A program made the translations under genes and the position numbers. Below the pieces are notes generated by a model. It saw only the letters and a program-made list of their open reading frames with translations. It made no database searches and was not told the DNA's origin. A DNA stretch of 64,000 nt from Pseudoxanthomonas suwonensis (lineage in GTDB: Bacteria > Pseudomonadota > Gammaproteobacteria > Xanthomonadales > Xanthomonadaceae), in contig NZ_CP011144.1 of assembly GCF_000972865.1 (NCBI RefSeq), positions 310,001-374,000 on the forward strand, in the 5' to 3' direction. How positions within the stretch are numbered: the first letter of the stretch is position 1; each line of letters starts with the position of its first letter. This document shows, one piece after another, positions 45,118 to 54,020 of this stretch.

Positions 45118-46362
45118 ATGCTCTACCAGCTCCACGAACTCAACCGCGCGATGATGGCCCCCTGGGTCCACTTGGCAGAAGCCAACTCGCGCATCTTCTC
45201 CGACCCGTCCAGCTGGGCCTCCTCGCTGCCCGGCGCCGAGCGCATCGCCGCCGGCAACGAACTGGTGCACCGGCTCGGCAAGGACTACGAGAAGCCGCCG
45301 TGGGGCATCCACGAGGTCGAGGTCGCCGGCCGCAAGGTCCCGGTGCTGGAGCAGGAGGAACTGCGCAAGCCGTTCTGCCGGCTGGTCCGCTTCAAGCGCT
45401 ACAGCGACGACGCGGCCACCATCGCCGCGCTCAAGGACGATCCGGTGGTACTGGTGGTGGCGCCGCTGTCCGGCCACCACGCCACCCTGCTGCGCGACAC
45501 CGTGCGCACCCTGCTGCGCGACCACAAGGTCTACGTCACCGACTGGATCGACGCGCGCATGGTCCCGGCGGAGGACGGTGCCTTCGGCCTGGACGACTAC
45601 GTCGCCTACATCGAGGCCTTCATCCGCCACATCGGCGCGGCCCACCTCAATGTCATCAGCGTCTGCCAGCCGACCGTGCCGGTGCTGGCGGCGGTGTCGC
45701 TGATGGCCGCGCGCGGCGAGCCGGTGCCGCGCTCGCTGGTGATGATGGGCGGGCCGATCGACGCGCGCCGCAGCCCGACCGCGGTCAACAGCCTGGCCAC
45801 GCGCAACCCGCTGTCGTGGTTCGAGAACAACGTGATCCACAGCGTGCCGCAGCCGTATCCGGGCCAGGGCCGCGAGGTCTACCCCGGTTTCCTGCAGCAC
45901 GCCGGCTTCCTCGCCATGAATCCCAGCCGCCATTTCATGTCGCACTGGGACTTCTACTCGGACCTGGTCAAGGGCGACCTGCTGGACGCCGAAGGCCACC
46001 GCCGCTTCTACGACGAGTACAACGCGGTGCTGGACATGCCGGCCGAGTACTACCTGGACACGATCCGCACCGTGTTCCAGGAATTCCTGCTGCCGCGCGG
46101 CAAGTGGAAGGTCAACGGCGAGCTGGTCAAGCCGGCGGCGATCAAGGGCACCGCGCTGATGACCATCGAGGGCGAACTGGACGACATCTCCGGCCTCGGC
46201 CAGACCCAGGCCGCGCACGACCTGTGCACCGGCATCCCCAAGACCCGGCAGCGGCACCTGACCGTCGAGGGCGCCGGCCACTACGGCATCTTCAGCGGCC
46301 GCCGCTGGCGCGAGAACGTCTACCCGCAGGTACGCGAGTTCATCGCCAGATACGCCGGCTGA
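45118..46362 (+). CDS. phaZ: Intracellular polyhydroxyalkanoate depolymerase PhaZ
   Basis: 414 residues, alpha/beta-hydrolase with the PHB_depo C-terminal domain. The nucleophile is Cys in VISVCQPTVPVLAAVS (about 180-195), as in Ralstonia-type intracellular PHB depolymerases, and a late His in VEGAGHYGIFSGRRW completes the triad. It degrades stored PHB granules. MLYQLHELNRAMMAPW is the family N-terminus, so 45118 is preferred to the in-frame ATG at 45085. No pha synthesis genes lie nearby. A rho-independent terminator follows directly. Confidence 0.9.
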   Translation: MLYQLHELNRAMMAPWVHLAEANSRIFSDPSSWASSLPGAERIAAGNELVHRLGKDYEKPPWGIHEVEVAGRKVPVLEQEELRKPFCRLVRFKRYSDDAATIAALKDDPVVLVVAPLSGHHATLLRDTVRTLLRDHKVYVTDWIDARMVPAEDGAFGLDDYVAYIEAFIRHIGAAHLNVISVCQPTVPVLAAVSLMAARGEPVPRSLVMMGGPIDARRSPTAVNSLATRNPLSWFENNVIHSVPQPYPGQGREVYPGFLQHAGFLAMNPSRHFMSHWDFYSDLVKGDLLDAEGHRRFYDEYNAVLDMPAEYYLDTIRTVFQEFLLPRGKWKVNGELVKPAAIKGTALMTIEGELDDISGLGQTQAAHDLCTGIPKTRQRHLTVEGAGHYGIFSGRRWRENVYPQVREFIARYAG

Positions 46363-46380
46363 TACCCCAGGCCGGAAAGA

Positions 46381-46414
46381 CGAAAGCCCCGCAGATGCGG
46401 GGCTTTCGCTTTTT
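46381..46414 (+). terminator. Rho-independent terminator after phaZ
   Basis: CGAAAGCCCCGC-AGAT-GCGGGGCTTTCG, 12-bp perfect stem with CTTTTT immediately after on the plus strand, 18 bp past the phaZ stop. It also stands at the end of the convergent HAAS protein gene. Confidence 0.92.
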
Positions 46415-46432
46415 CGAAGCGGCGGTCGCGAC

Positions 46433-47365
46433 TCACACCACCGGGTCGCGCACCAGCAGGTGCTTGGCCAACCAGCCGTGGAAGTGGCCGACGAAGCGCG
46501 CCAGGTGCAGGGTCGCGAACAGCAGCAGCACGCCGGCGGCGAAACACAGCGGCCACAGCCAGGGTGCGCTCGGCGTGATGTCGACCCCATCCAGCGAGAC
46601 CACGCCGGTCGCGCCCAGCGCCAGCGCCACCGGCGCTGCGATCAGGCCTGCCGACAATGCCACCAGGGTGACCACGGCGCTGAAATAGGCGGTCCCCAGC
46701 GGCAGCATCAGCAGCAGGTAGCCCATCGCCGTCCAGGTGCGCCAGTCGGTGAACAGCTCCCCGAGCCGGGTCAGCCACGGCTTGTCGCGCTGGGTGTACA
46801 GCGGCCGGCGCGGCATGCGCACGCCCAGCAGCACCTCGACGATGCGTCCTTCCACCAGCGACAGCAGCCGCACCGACATCAGGAACAGCAGCAGCAGCGG
46901 GATGCCGATGATCAGCACCATCAGGCCCAGCGACAGGCTGGCGCCGGTGACCACCCAGCTGAAGTAGAAGACGCCGGTGGCCATCGCCAGCAGCATGTAG
47001 AACAGCGAGCCGTAGGTGTACGGATCGGCGACCACGCCGAAGAAGCGGCCGGCCAGCGAGCGCCGCTTCGGCGGCCGCGGCGGCCGCAGCGCGCGGTTCA
47101 CCGTGACCTCGGTCTCGCGGTAGATCTCGGCGACCTCTTCCGGCGCGCCGTAGCTGCCGGCGACCGCGGCGATCACCTCGGCCTCGCTCTTGCCGCTCTG
47201 CTCGGCCAGTTCCGAGCGCAGGTATTCCTCGGCGTCGTAGAGCGCGTCCTGGATCATGGCCGAGTCGGCACCCTTTAGCGCCTCGCGCAGCTGCGCCAGG
47301 TATTCGGGGATGGTGGTCGGCAGGGGCCGCGGGTTCGACGGCTGCGCGGATGTGGTGGCGTTCAT
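46433..47365 (-). CDS. HAAS-domain integral membrane protein (PadR partner)
   Basis: 310 residues. The N-terminal cytosolic part (about 18-80: IPEYLAQLREALKGADSAM, ALYDAEEYLRSELAEQSGKS, VIAAVAGSYGAPEEVAEIY) is a HAAS/DUF1700-type helical domain. It is followed by six TM helices in two sets (about 115-175 and 220-300), resembling a sensor-domain PF13796 protein. HAAS domains typically pair with PadR regulators encoded just upstream, as here, with an ATGA overlap. The probable role is membrane sequestration or signal-controlled release of the PadR protein, an inference from family context. Confidence 0.82.
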   Translation of the reverse strand: MNATTSAQPSNPRPLPTTIPEYLAQLREALKGADSAMIQDALYDAEEYLRSELAEQSGKSEAEVIAAVAGSYGAPEEVAEIYRETEVTVNRALRPPRPPKRRSLAGRFFGVVADPYTYGSLFYMLLAMATGVFYFSWVVTGASLSLGLMVLIIGIPLLLLFLMSVRLLSLVEGRIVEVLLGVRMPRRPLYTQRDKPWLTRLGELFTDWRTWTAMGYLLLMLPLGTAYFSAVVTLVALSAGLIAAPVALALGATGVVSLDGVDITPSAPWLWPLCFAAGVLLLFATLHLARFVGHFHGWLAKHLLVRDPVV

Positions 47366-47727
47366 GCGGATACTCCCTCCAGCACGGAATCGACGGAATC
47401 TCGGGTGGCGCGCCAGGCGGCGGTCCATTGGCCGAGGGCCTCGCGACCCTCGCCGGTGATGTGGTAGTAGCGGCGCGGCGGGCCGGATACCGAGGGCTCG
47501 ACGTGGCTTTCCAGCAGCCCCGCCCCCTCCAGGTTGCGCAGCACCGGATACAGCGCACTCTGCTTGCCGCTCAGCACGCCCTCGCCGACCTGCTCCAGGC
47601 GCTTGGCGATCAGGTAGCCGTACAGCGGCTCAGGCGCCTGCGCCAGGACCGCCAGCAGCGCCAGCGACACCGTGCCGGCGCTGAGCTCCTTCTGGAACTT
47701 CTTCAGTTGCGCTTCGATCTCGCCCAT
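47362..47727 (-). CDS. PadR family transcriptional regulator
   Basis: 121 residues with a winged helix: [20 protein letters not shown] (about 21-40), [20 protein letters not shown] and [20 protein letters not shown], then [20 protein letters not shown]. This is the standard PadR fold with a short C-terminal dimer helix. It overlaps the HAAS membrane gene (ATGA) and both probably form an autoregulated unit. Start 47727 follows GGGAGACGCCG and fits PadR length; the open frame upstream is not PadR-like. Confidence 0.9.
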   Translation of the reverse strand: MGEIEAQLKKFQKELSAGTVSLALLAVLAQAPEPLYGYLIAKRLEQVGEGVLSGKQSALYPVLRNLEGAGLLESHVEPSVSGPPRRYYHITGEGREALGQWTAAWRATRDSVDSVLEGVSA

Positions 47728-47924
47728 CGCGGCGTCTCCCCCTAGCGTCAGGTTCGCTAGGCTGGAGACCAATCTATCCTCAACTTCGGTATAGCGTATG
47801 TGCCGGTAGTCATGCCGGCCAGGGACCGTGTCTGGTGGCCGCATTCGCCGGTTCCGGCCGCCGACGCTTGGCGGCCGCGCGGAGCGCGGCGAGAATCGGC
47901 CAACCTTCGCTGCCTGCCCACGCC

Positions 47925-48830
47925 ATGACCCTGCGCCCCGTCCTGCTCGCCTGCCTGCTGGCCTCCGTCCCGCTGGCAGCGTCCGCCGCCACCCCCTACC
48001 GCAGCATGCAGCAGATCCTCGACGCCTCCCCGGCGGCGGACTGGCGCACCCCGGATCCGGCCAGCACCCTGTACCTGGAGCTGGAGGCGGGCCGGGTGGT
48101 GATCGAACTGGCGCCGGGCTTCGCCCCGGAGCACGTGGCCAACATCCGCACCCTGGCCCGCGCGGGTTTCTGGGACGGGACCAGCATCTACCGGGTGCAG
48201 GACAACTTCGTGGCCCAGTTCGGCGACGCCGAGGCCGACGACCCTGCCAAAGCGAAGCCGCTGGGCACGGCCAGGCACAAGCTGCCGGCCGAATTCGAGC
48301 GCGACGCGGAAGGACTGGCGTTCGAGGTGCTGGCGGACGTGGACGGCTGGGCGCCGCAGGTCGGCTTCGCCGACGGCTTCGCCGCCGGGCGCGACCCGGC
48401 TTCAGGCAAGGCGTGGATGGCACACTGCTACGGCGTGCTCGGCGCCGGCCGCAACCTGGAGGCCGACAGCAGCATCGGCGCCGAACTGTACGTGGTCATC
48501 GGCCAGTCGCCGCGCCAGCTGGACCGCAACATCACCCAGGTCGGCCGCGTGATCCAGGGCATCGAGCTGCTCAGCGCGCTGCCGCGCGGTCCCGAACCGA
48601 TGGGCTTCTACCAGGACCCGGCACAGCGCACGCCGATCCGCGCGATCCTCCTGGCCAGCGAAGTGCCCGAGGCCGAGCGCACCCGCCTGCAGCTGCTGCG
48701 CACCGACACGCAGAGCTTCCGCGACGTGGTCGAGGCCCGCCGCAACCGCCGCGACGACTTCTACAAGCGCCCGGCCGGCCACATCGACCTGTGCAACGTG
48801 CCGCTGCCGGTACGCGCGGCCAGGGACTGA
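47925..48830 (+). CDS. Cyclophilin-type peptidyl-prolyl isomerase, periplasmic
   Basis: 301 residues with a signal peptide ([20 protein letters not shown]). The cyclophilin domain has [20 protein letters not shown] (about 58-77), [20 protein letters not shown] (about 81-100) and the late [20 protein letters not shown]; the family FxGLxFHR motif reads [10 protein letters not shown] and catalytic Arg is present. It is longer than single-domain PPIases because of inserts near 115-150 and a C-terminal tail. It assists folding of envelope proteins, inferred from export. Divergent from padR. Confidence 0.85.
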   Translation: MTLRPVLLACLLASVPLAASAATPYRSMQQILDASPAADWRTPDPASTLYLELEAGRVVIELAPGFAPEHVANIRTLARAGFWDGTSIYRVQDNFVAQFGDAEADDPAKAKPLGTARHKLPAEFERDAEGLAFEVLADVDGWAPQVGFADGFAAGRDPASGKAWMAHCYGVLGAGRNLEADSSIGAELYVVIGQSPRQLDRNITQVGRVIQGIELLSALPRGPEPMGFYQDPAQRTPIRAILLASEVPEAERTRLQLLRTDTQSFRDVVEARRNRRDDFYKRPAGHIDLCNVPLPVRAARD

Positions 48831-48836
48831 CCGGGT

Positions 48837-49745
48837 TCAGGGCCCGCGCTGGCTGATCGCCACGCTGCCCAGGATCAGTCCGCCCGCCAGCAACATCTTC
48901 ACCGTCACCGGCTCGTCCAGCAGCAGCCAGGCGAACAGCGCGCCGAACAGCGGGATCAGGTAGGTCACCGTGGAGGTGCGCGCCGCGCCGATGCGGTGGA
49001 TCAGCCGGTAGAAGTAGATGAAGGCCAGGCCGGTGCACAGCACGCCCAGGGCCACGGCCGCGGCCCAGGCCAGCGGCGGCACCGGGCCGGCCGGCCAGTG
49101 GACCACCGCCAGCGGCAGCAGCAGCACCGCCGAGCAGCCCAGGGTCACCGCCGCCGAGGCGGCCGGCGGCAGTCCCACCATGTAGCGCTTCACCAGGTTC
49201 AGGCCGACGCCGTAAAGCAGCGCCGCGGCCGAGCCGGCCAGCACCGCCGGGCCCAGGCTCAGGCCCGAGACCTTGGCGGTGGCCAGCACCACCACCCCGG
49301 CGAAACCGGTCAACAGCGCTAGCGCGCGGCGCACGCCGATGCGCTCGCCGAACACCAGGAAGGCGACCAGCGCGGCGAACAGCACGGTCATCGCATTGCA
49401 GATCGCGCCGATCGCGGCCGGCGCGCGCTGCGCGGCCCAGGCGAACAGCAGGAACGGCAGCGCCGAATTGACCACCCCGATCGCCGCCAGGCGCGGCCAC
49501 AGCCGCAGCGGGAACTGCGCGCGCGCCAGCCACAGGAACGGCAGCAGGACCAGCGCGCCCAGCGCCAGGCGCAGCTCGACCAGCGCGTACGGGCCGAACA
49601 CCGGCGCGGCCACCCGCATGAACAGGAACGAGCCGCCCCATACCGCGCCCAGGACCAGCAGTTCCAGCGGCGTGCGCCAGTCGCGCGTCGCCGCCATCGC
49701 CGGCACACCGGCGTCCCGTTCCAGACATCGTTCCATGTCGCTCAT
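48837..49745 (-). CDS. EamA/DMT family transporter
   Basis: 302 residues with ten TM helices in two EamA repeats. Repeat one starts LGAVWGGSFLFMRVAAPVFG (about 32-51) and contains AAIGAICNAMTVLFAALVAF; repeat two has AALLYGVGLNLVKRYMVGLP and RTSTVTYLIPLFGALFAWLL. DMT exporters move amino acids, metabolites or drugs; substrate unknown. Its ATG overlaps the upstream 84-residue gene by ATGA. MAATRDW at 49697 is a possible shorter start. Confidence 0.88.
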   Translation of the reverse strand: MSDMERCLERDAGVPAMAATRDWRTPLELLVLGAVWGGSFLFMRVAAPVFGPYALVELRLALGALVLLPFLWLARAQFPLRLWPRLAAIGVVNSALPFLLFAWAAQRAPAAIGAICNAMTVLFAALVAFLVFGERIGVRRALALLTGFAGVVVLATAKVSGLSLGPAVLAGSAAALLYGVGLNLVKRYMVGLPPAASAAVTLGCSAVLLLPLAVVHWPAGPVPPLAWAAAVALGVLCTGLAFIYFYRLIHRIGAARTSTVTYLIPLFGALFAWLLLDEPVTVKMLLAGGLILGSVAISQRGP

Positions 49746-49996
49746 TGCCGCAGCTCTCCTTCGTGGGCAGCCGCCGCCGGCCGCTTGTGCGGCTCGGCCA
49801 CGATCCGCTTGTTGCGCACGCGCACCGTTTCGACCATCAGCAGGCGCAGGTCGTCGACCAGCCGCCGCGCCAGCGCCGCGTCGTCGATGTCGCGACCCTC
49901 GATGTCCAGGCGGAAGTCGCGTCCGCGCAGGTCGCCGCCGTTGCCGAAGCCGATCTCGAAATCGAACACCACCCGATGCTGTGCCGTGGGGTCCAT
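49742..49996 (-). CDS. Conserved hypothetical protein, 84 residues
   Basis: MDPTAQHRVVFDFEIGFGNG opens a soluble protein with DFRLDIEGRDIDDAALARRL and LLMVETVRVRNKRIVAEPHK. It looks like a small alpha/beta protein; similar ORFs are seen in Xanthomonads and often sit near cyclase-type genes. Overlaps the EamA gene (ATGA) and is divergent from the LysR regulator, which may control both. Function unknown. Confidence 0.65.
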   Translation of the reverse strand: MDPTAQHRVVFDFEIGFGNGGDLRGRDFRLDIEGRDIDDAALARRLVDDLRLLMVETVRVRNKRIVAEPHKRPAAAAHEGELRQ

Positions 49997-50139
49997 CCTG
50001 CCTCCGTTTCCTTTGCGGTACCGGCCGTTTTCGGACATCTCATCCGGGTAGTAGCCGGGAGCGCAGCATCCTCCCCGCGCCCGCCTGCGACAAGCGCGTA
50101 GTATCCATGCGAGCCACAAATCTGATTCATGCCTGGACC

Positions 50140-51099
50140 ATGAACCTGCGCCCCACCCTGCTGCCCGCCCTGGGCGTGTTCGCCGCCGCCGCGCGCCACC
50201 AGAACTTCGCCCACGCCGCCGAGGAATTGCACCTGACCGCCAGTGCGGTCAGCCACCACGTGCGCAAGCTCGAGTCGCTGCTCGGCGCGCGCTTGTTCCT
50301 GCGCCATGCGCGCGGGGTCTCGCTCACGCCCGAAGGACGCCAGCTCGCCGACGCCGCCTCGGCCGCGCTGGCCGACGTGGCCGCGGTCGCCGGCAACCTG
50401 CAGCCAGTCGCGGGCATCTCGGTGCTGCGGATCAGTACCCTGCATTCGCTTGCCTACTGCTGGCTGCTGCCGCGGCTGCCGGCGTTCTTCGCGGCGCATC
50501 CGCACGTGCGCCTGGAGGTGGACGCCAGTCCGGCGCTGGCCCGTTTCGAGGAAGGCGGGCCTGACCTGGCGATCCGCTACGGGCCCGGCCATTGGCCGCG
50601 GCTCACCGCGCACCACCTGATGGACGACGAACTGTTCCCGGTCGCCTCGCCCGCGCTGCCCGGCCTGGCCGGGACCAGGACCCCGCGCGACATCGCCGCG
50701 CTGCCGCTGGTCTCGGACATGGGCCTGCAGGGCTGGCGCGACTGGTTCCAGGCCGCCGGCGTGCGCGGGCTGTCGCTGCCGCCGATGCACACCTTCTGCG
50801 ACAGCACCGACGCGATGCGCGCGGCGGTGTACGGCATCGGCGCGGTCCTGGCGCGCACCCACGTCGCCCAGCCCTACCTGCAACGCTACGAACTGGTGCG
50901 CCTGCCCGGCCCGGCGCTGAAGGCGCGCTTCGCCTACTACGCGGTGCATCCGTCGCACCGCGCGCCAAGCCCGGCAGCGATGCTGTTCCTGGACTGGCTC
51001 AAGCAGCAGGCGCTGGAGCCGCGCACGCCGCTGCCGGAGACTCCGCACCGGGCGCGGCCGGCCGCTTCCTCTGCCCCGCGCAGCCATCGCCACGCCTGA
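50140..51099 (+). CDS. LysR family transcriptional regulator (GcvA-like)
   Basis: 319 residues. The N-terminal HTH is LGVFAAAARHQNFAHAAEEL (about 8-27) and HLTASAVSHHVRKLESLLGA; the effector domain follows from about 92 (VLRISTLHSLAYCWLLPRLP). It resembles the GcvA/AmpR branch. Divergent from the 84-residue gene and EamA exporter over about 140 bp, the classical position of a LysR activator, so it probably controls that pair. ATG 50140 gives an N-terminus of usual length; ATG 50107 would add 11 residues. Confidence 0.9.
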   Translation: MNLRPTLLPALGVFAAAARHQNFAHAAEELHLTASAVSHHVRKLESLLGARLFLRHARGVSLTPEGRQLADAASAALADVAAVAGNLQPVAGISVLRISTLHSLAYCWLLPRLPAFFAAHPHVRLEVDASPALARFEEGGPDLAIRYGPGHWPRLTAHHLMDDELFPVASPALPGLAGTRTPRDIAALPLVSDMGLQGWRDWFQAAGVRGLSLPPMHTFCDSTDAMRAAVYGIGAVLARTHVAQPYLQRYELVRLPGPALKARFAYYAVHPSHRAPSPAAMLFLDWLKQQALEPRTPLPETPHRARPAASSAPRSHRHA

Positions 51100-51179
51100 C
51101 CGCCGCAGCCACGTACGCCATCACCCGTCCTTGATCGCGACGGCGGCAGGCTGGTCGCGTCCCGCACGGAACCGACGCC

Positions 51180-51473
51180 ATGCCCCAGCTCCGAATCCGC
51201 ATCACCGGCAGCGACGACGACCTGCGCGCGGTGGCCGACCTGCTGCAGAGCGTGGAAGGCATCGAGCATGTGGAGGAAGTGGCCGACCTGATGCCGCGCA
51301 TGGACGACGACGATTCCAGTTCGGCCGGGCTGTCGGACGACATCGGCCCGGGCACCCACGAACTGGAAGTGGACGCGCCCAACGAATACACCGCCGGGCG
51401 CGTGCGCGAGGCGGTCGAGGAACTGGCGATCCGCCTGGGCCTGGTGGTGGAGTTCGAGACCGACGAGGAGTGA
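51180..51473 (+). CDS. Acidic conserved hypothetical protein, 97 residues
   Basis: A small acidic protein with two ACT-like beta-alpha-beta halves: MPQLRIRITGSDDDLRAVAD and GTHELEVDAPNEYTAGRVRE, joined by a linker DDDDSSSAG. No catalytic motif. Codon use and a good ATG suggest a real gene. Function unknown; no operon with the convergent GFA gene 19 bp away. Confidence 0.62.
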   Translation: MPQLRIRITGSDDDLRAVADLLQSVEGIEHVEEVADLMPRMDDDDSSSAGLSDDIGPGTHELEVDAPNEYTAGRVREAVEELAIRLGLVVEFETDEE

Positions 51474-51492
51474 CCCTGGCTCGGCCGGCGCC

Positions 51493-51849
51493 TCAGAAGC
51501 TGGCGCCGTCCACCGGCACGATCTTCAGCGTCGCCAGGTCCACGTCCGGCAGGCAGCGCACGTTGACCGCGACCGTCTTCGCCCCGCTCTCCGGATCGAC
51601 GCCCTCGCTGAACGGCGCGATGCCGCAGGCCGTGCAGTAGTGGTGGTCGATGTGGTGGCGGTTGAAGCGGTAGGTGGCGACGTCCTCCGGCAGGGAGACC
51701 AGGTTCAGCGCGTCGCGCGTGCCGAACCAGAGCAGGCCGCCGCGGCGCCGGCACATCGAGCAGTTGCAGTCGTAGGCCTCGGCGATCGGTTCGCCGGTTT
51801 CCAGTTCGAAGGCGATGCGGCCGCAATGGCAGCTTCCCGCGTACTTCAT
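51493..51849 (-). CDS. GFA family (glutathione-dependent formaldehyde-activating-like) protein
   Basis: 118 residues with the zinc-binding Cys set of the GFA fold: GSCHCGRIAFE (about 6-16), YDCNCSMCRRRG (about 26-37) and YCTACGIAPFSEG (about 70-82), seven Cys in the usual spacing. The family binds zinc and, in a few cases, S-hydroxymethylglutathione; most members have unknown substrates. The start 51849 (MKYAGSCHCG) is the family start. Divergent from the DUF885 lipoprotein gene. Confidence 0.88.
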   Translation of the reverse strand: MKYAGSCHCGRIAFELETGEPIAEAYDCNCSMCRRRGGLLWFGTRDALNLVSLPEDVATYRFNRHHIDHHYCTACGIAPFSEGVDPESGAKTVAVNVRCLPDVDLATLKIVPVDGASF

Positions 51850-51977
51850 GGCTGTGCTCCGTGGCCGGGCGCACAGGGTAACCGCTTCGCGTCCGCGCAC
51901 CAGTCCCTTCCCCCGGCACGTGCGCGGGGTCGCCGCCGCGGCCTATGCTTGGCGCTTTCCGTCCGCTGGAACCACCC

Positions 51978-53783
51978 ATGCGCCACACCCTGCTCGCCGT
52001 CGCCCTCCTCGCCAGCCTGGCCGCCTGCCAGAAGGCCGAGTCGCCTACCGCGCCCGCCGGCACCAGCACGGTGGCCGCCGCCGACACCGCCGCCGACGCC
52101 GCCTTCGCCGACCTGTCGCAGCGCGCGCTCGACGGCTGGCTGCGGTCCTCGCCGGTCCGCGCCACCCGGATCGGCGAGCACCGTTACGACAGCGAACTGG
52201 ACGACCTCGGCGACGACAGCCGGCGCGAGCGCCTGGCGTTCGCCCGCACGATCCTCGCCGAGCTGGAGGCGATGGACATCGCCGGGCTGTCGCGCGAGAA
52301 CCAGGTCGACGCCACAATCCTGCGCAACCAACTGCGCTACGAGCTGTGGATCGGCGAGACCCTGCAGAGCTGGGCCACCGACCCGCAGATCTACAACAGC
52401 CTGGCCGGCAGCGCGATCTACGGCCTGATGGCGCGCGAGTTCGCGCCGCTGCCCGAGCGGCTGCAGTCGGCGACCGCGCGCATGGAGAAGATCCCCGCGC
52501 TGCTGGCGCAGGCGCGCGCCAACCTCGATCCGGCGCGCGTGCCGAAGGTCCATGCCGAGACCGTGGCCAGGCAGAACGCCGGCATCCTGCGCATCGTCGA
52601 CAACTACATCACCCCGAACCTGGACCAGTTGGGCGACGCCGACCGGCAGCGGGCGGATGCGGCGATCGAAGGCCTGAAACAGGCGGTGGCCGAGCACCAG
52701 CAATGGCTGGACGGGACCCTGGTGCCCAATGCCAGGGGCGAGTTCCGCATCGGTGCCGAGCTGTACGACCAGAAGCTGCAGTTCGCCCTGCTGTCCTCGC
52801 TGTCGCGCGCGGAGATCAAGCAGCGCGCCGAGGCCGAACTGGCGCGCGTGCGCGGGGAGATGTACGGCATCGCCCAGCAGGTGCTGGCCGGCAGGCCGGA
52901 CGCGCCCGAACTGCCCGGGAACCCCACCCCCGCGCAGCAGCAGGCGGCGATCGAGGCGGCGCTGGAACTGGCCTACGCCGAGCGCCCGGCGCGCGACCGG
53001 GTCGTGGCCGACGCCCAGGCCGCCCTTGATCGCGCCACCGAGTTCGTCCGCGCCAAGGATCTGGTGACCTTGCCCGACGCGCCGGTGGAGATCATCGAGA
53101 TGCCCGAGTTCCAGCGTGGCGTGGCGGTGGCCTATGCCGACTCGCCCGGGCCGCTGGACAAGAACCTGAAGACCTTCTACGCGGTCTCGCCGATTCCGGA
53201 GGACTGGAGCCAGGCGCAGGTCGACTCGTTCCTGCGCGAATACAACTCGCGCATGATCGAACTGCTGAGCATCCACGAGGGCACCCCGGGCCACTACCTG
53301 GAAGGCTGGCACTCGGCCAAGTTCCCCTCGACTCTGCGCGCGGTGCTGCGCTCGGGCATGTTCGCCGAGGGCTGGGCGGTCTACACCGAGAAGATGATGG
53401 CCGACGCCGGCTACCTGGACAACGACCCGCTGTTCCGCCTGGTGCAGCTGAAGTTCTACCTGCGCACGATCGCCAACGCGATCCTCGACCAGGGCGTGCA
53501 CGTGGACGGCTGGACCCGCGAGCAGGCGATGGACCTGATGGTCAACCAGACCTTCCAGCAGGAGAGCGAGGCGGCCGGCAAGTGGACCCGCGCGCAGCTC
53601 ACCTCCGCGCAGCTGCCGACCTACTTCGTCGGCGTGCAGGAGCACTTCGACACGCGCGCGGCGGTCGAGCAGAAACTGGGCGCGGACTTCGACCTGAAGG
53701 CCTACCACGACCAGGTGCTGTCCTACGGCGCCCCGCCGGTGCGCTTCGTGCGCCAGCTGATGCTGGACGAGCCGATCAAGTAG
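51978..53783 (+). CDS. DUF885 lipoprotein (putative metallohydrolase)
   Basis: 601 residues with a lipobox signal (LLAVALLASLAACQK, Cys about 17), so an exported lipoprotein. The DUF885 zinc-peptidase-like motif is SIHEGTPGHYLEGWHS (HExxxxH, about 436-451), with the later FAEGWAVYTEKMM and YLRTIANAILDQGVH blocks also conserved. Such proteins resemble M3/M32-type helical peptidases and may hydrolyse peptides in the periplasm; catalytic activity is inferred. The N-terminal 30 residues after the lipobox are low-complexity Ala/Thr. ATG 51978 chosen over 51945 because it yields the signal directly. Confidence 0.85.
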   Translation: MRHTLLAVALLASLAACQKAESPTAPAGTSTVAAADTAADAAFADLSQRALDGWLRSSPVRATRIGEHRYDSELDDLGDDSRRERLAFARTILAELEAMDIAGLSRENQVDATILRNQLRYELWIGETLQSWATDPQIYNSLAGSAIYGLMAREFAPLPERLQSATARMEKIPALLAQARANLDPARVPKVHAETVARQNAGILRIVDNYITPNLDQLGDADRQRADAAIEGLKQAVAEHQQWLDGTLVPNARGEFRIGAELYDQKLQFALLSSLSRAEIKQRAEAELARVRGEMYGIAQQVLAGRPDAPELPGNPTPAQQQAAIEAALELAYAERPARDRVVADAQAALDRATEFVRAKDLVTLPDAPVEIIEMPEFQRGVAVAYADSPGPLDKNLKTFYAVSPIPEDWSQAQVDSFLREYNSRMIELLSIHEGTPGHYLEGWHSAKFPSTLRAVLRSGMFAEGWAVYTEKMMADAGYLDNDPLFRLVQLKFYLRTIANAILDQGVHVDGWTREQAMDLMVNQTFQQESEAAGKWTRAQLTSAQLPTYFVGVQEHFDTRAAVEQKLGADFDLKAYHDQVLSYGAPPVRFVRQLMLDEPIK

Positions 53784-53898
53784 GCATTGATGGTGCCGGC
53801 CTGGATGCCGGCAGACGGGATCCCTGGTTCGGGCGGCCCGGCGGAAATTCCGCCGGGTCGTTTCCCTTGGCCACTCCCCGCGCTTCTGCGTCGGTTTC

Positions 53899-53996
53899 TG
53901 TAGGAGCTGACTTCAGTCGGCGACACGGGCGTCGGGACCATGAGGGAGTCGCCTGTGCCGACGGCGTCGCGTCGCCGACTGAAGTCAGCTCCTACA
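53899..53996. repeat. TGTAGGAGC palindromic element
   Basis: Both ends of the GACT-TC-AGTC hairpin type, between the DUF885 gene and the convergent serine hydrolase gene, ending 25 bp from the latter's stop. Confidence 0.88.
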
Positions 53997-54020
53997 TGAA
54001 GAGCAATCGCGCCGGCAACC

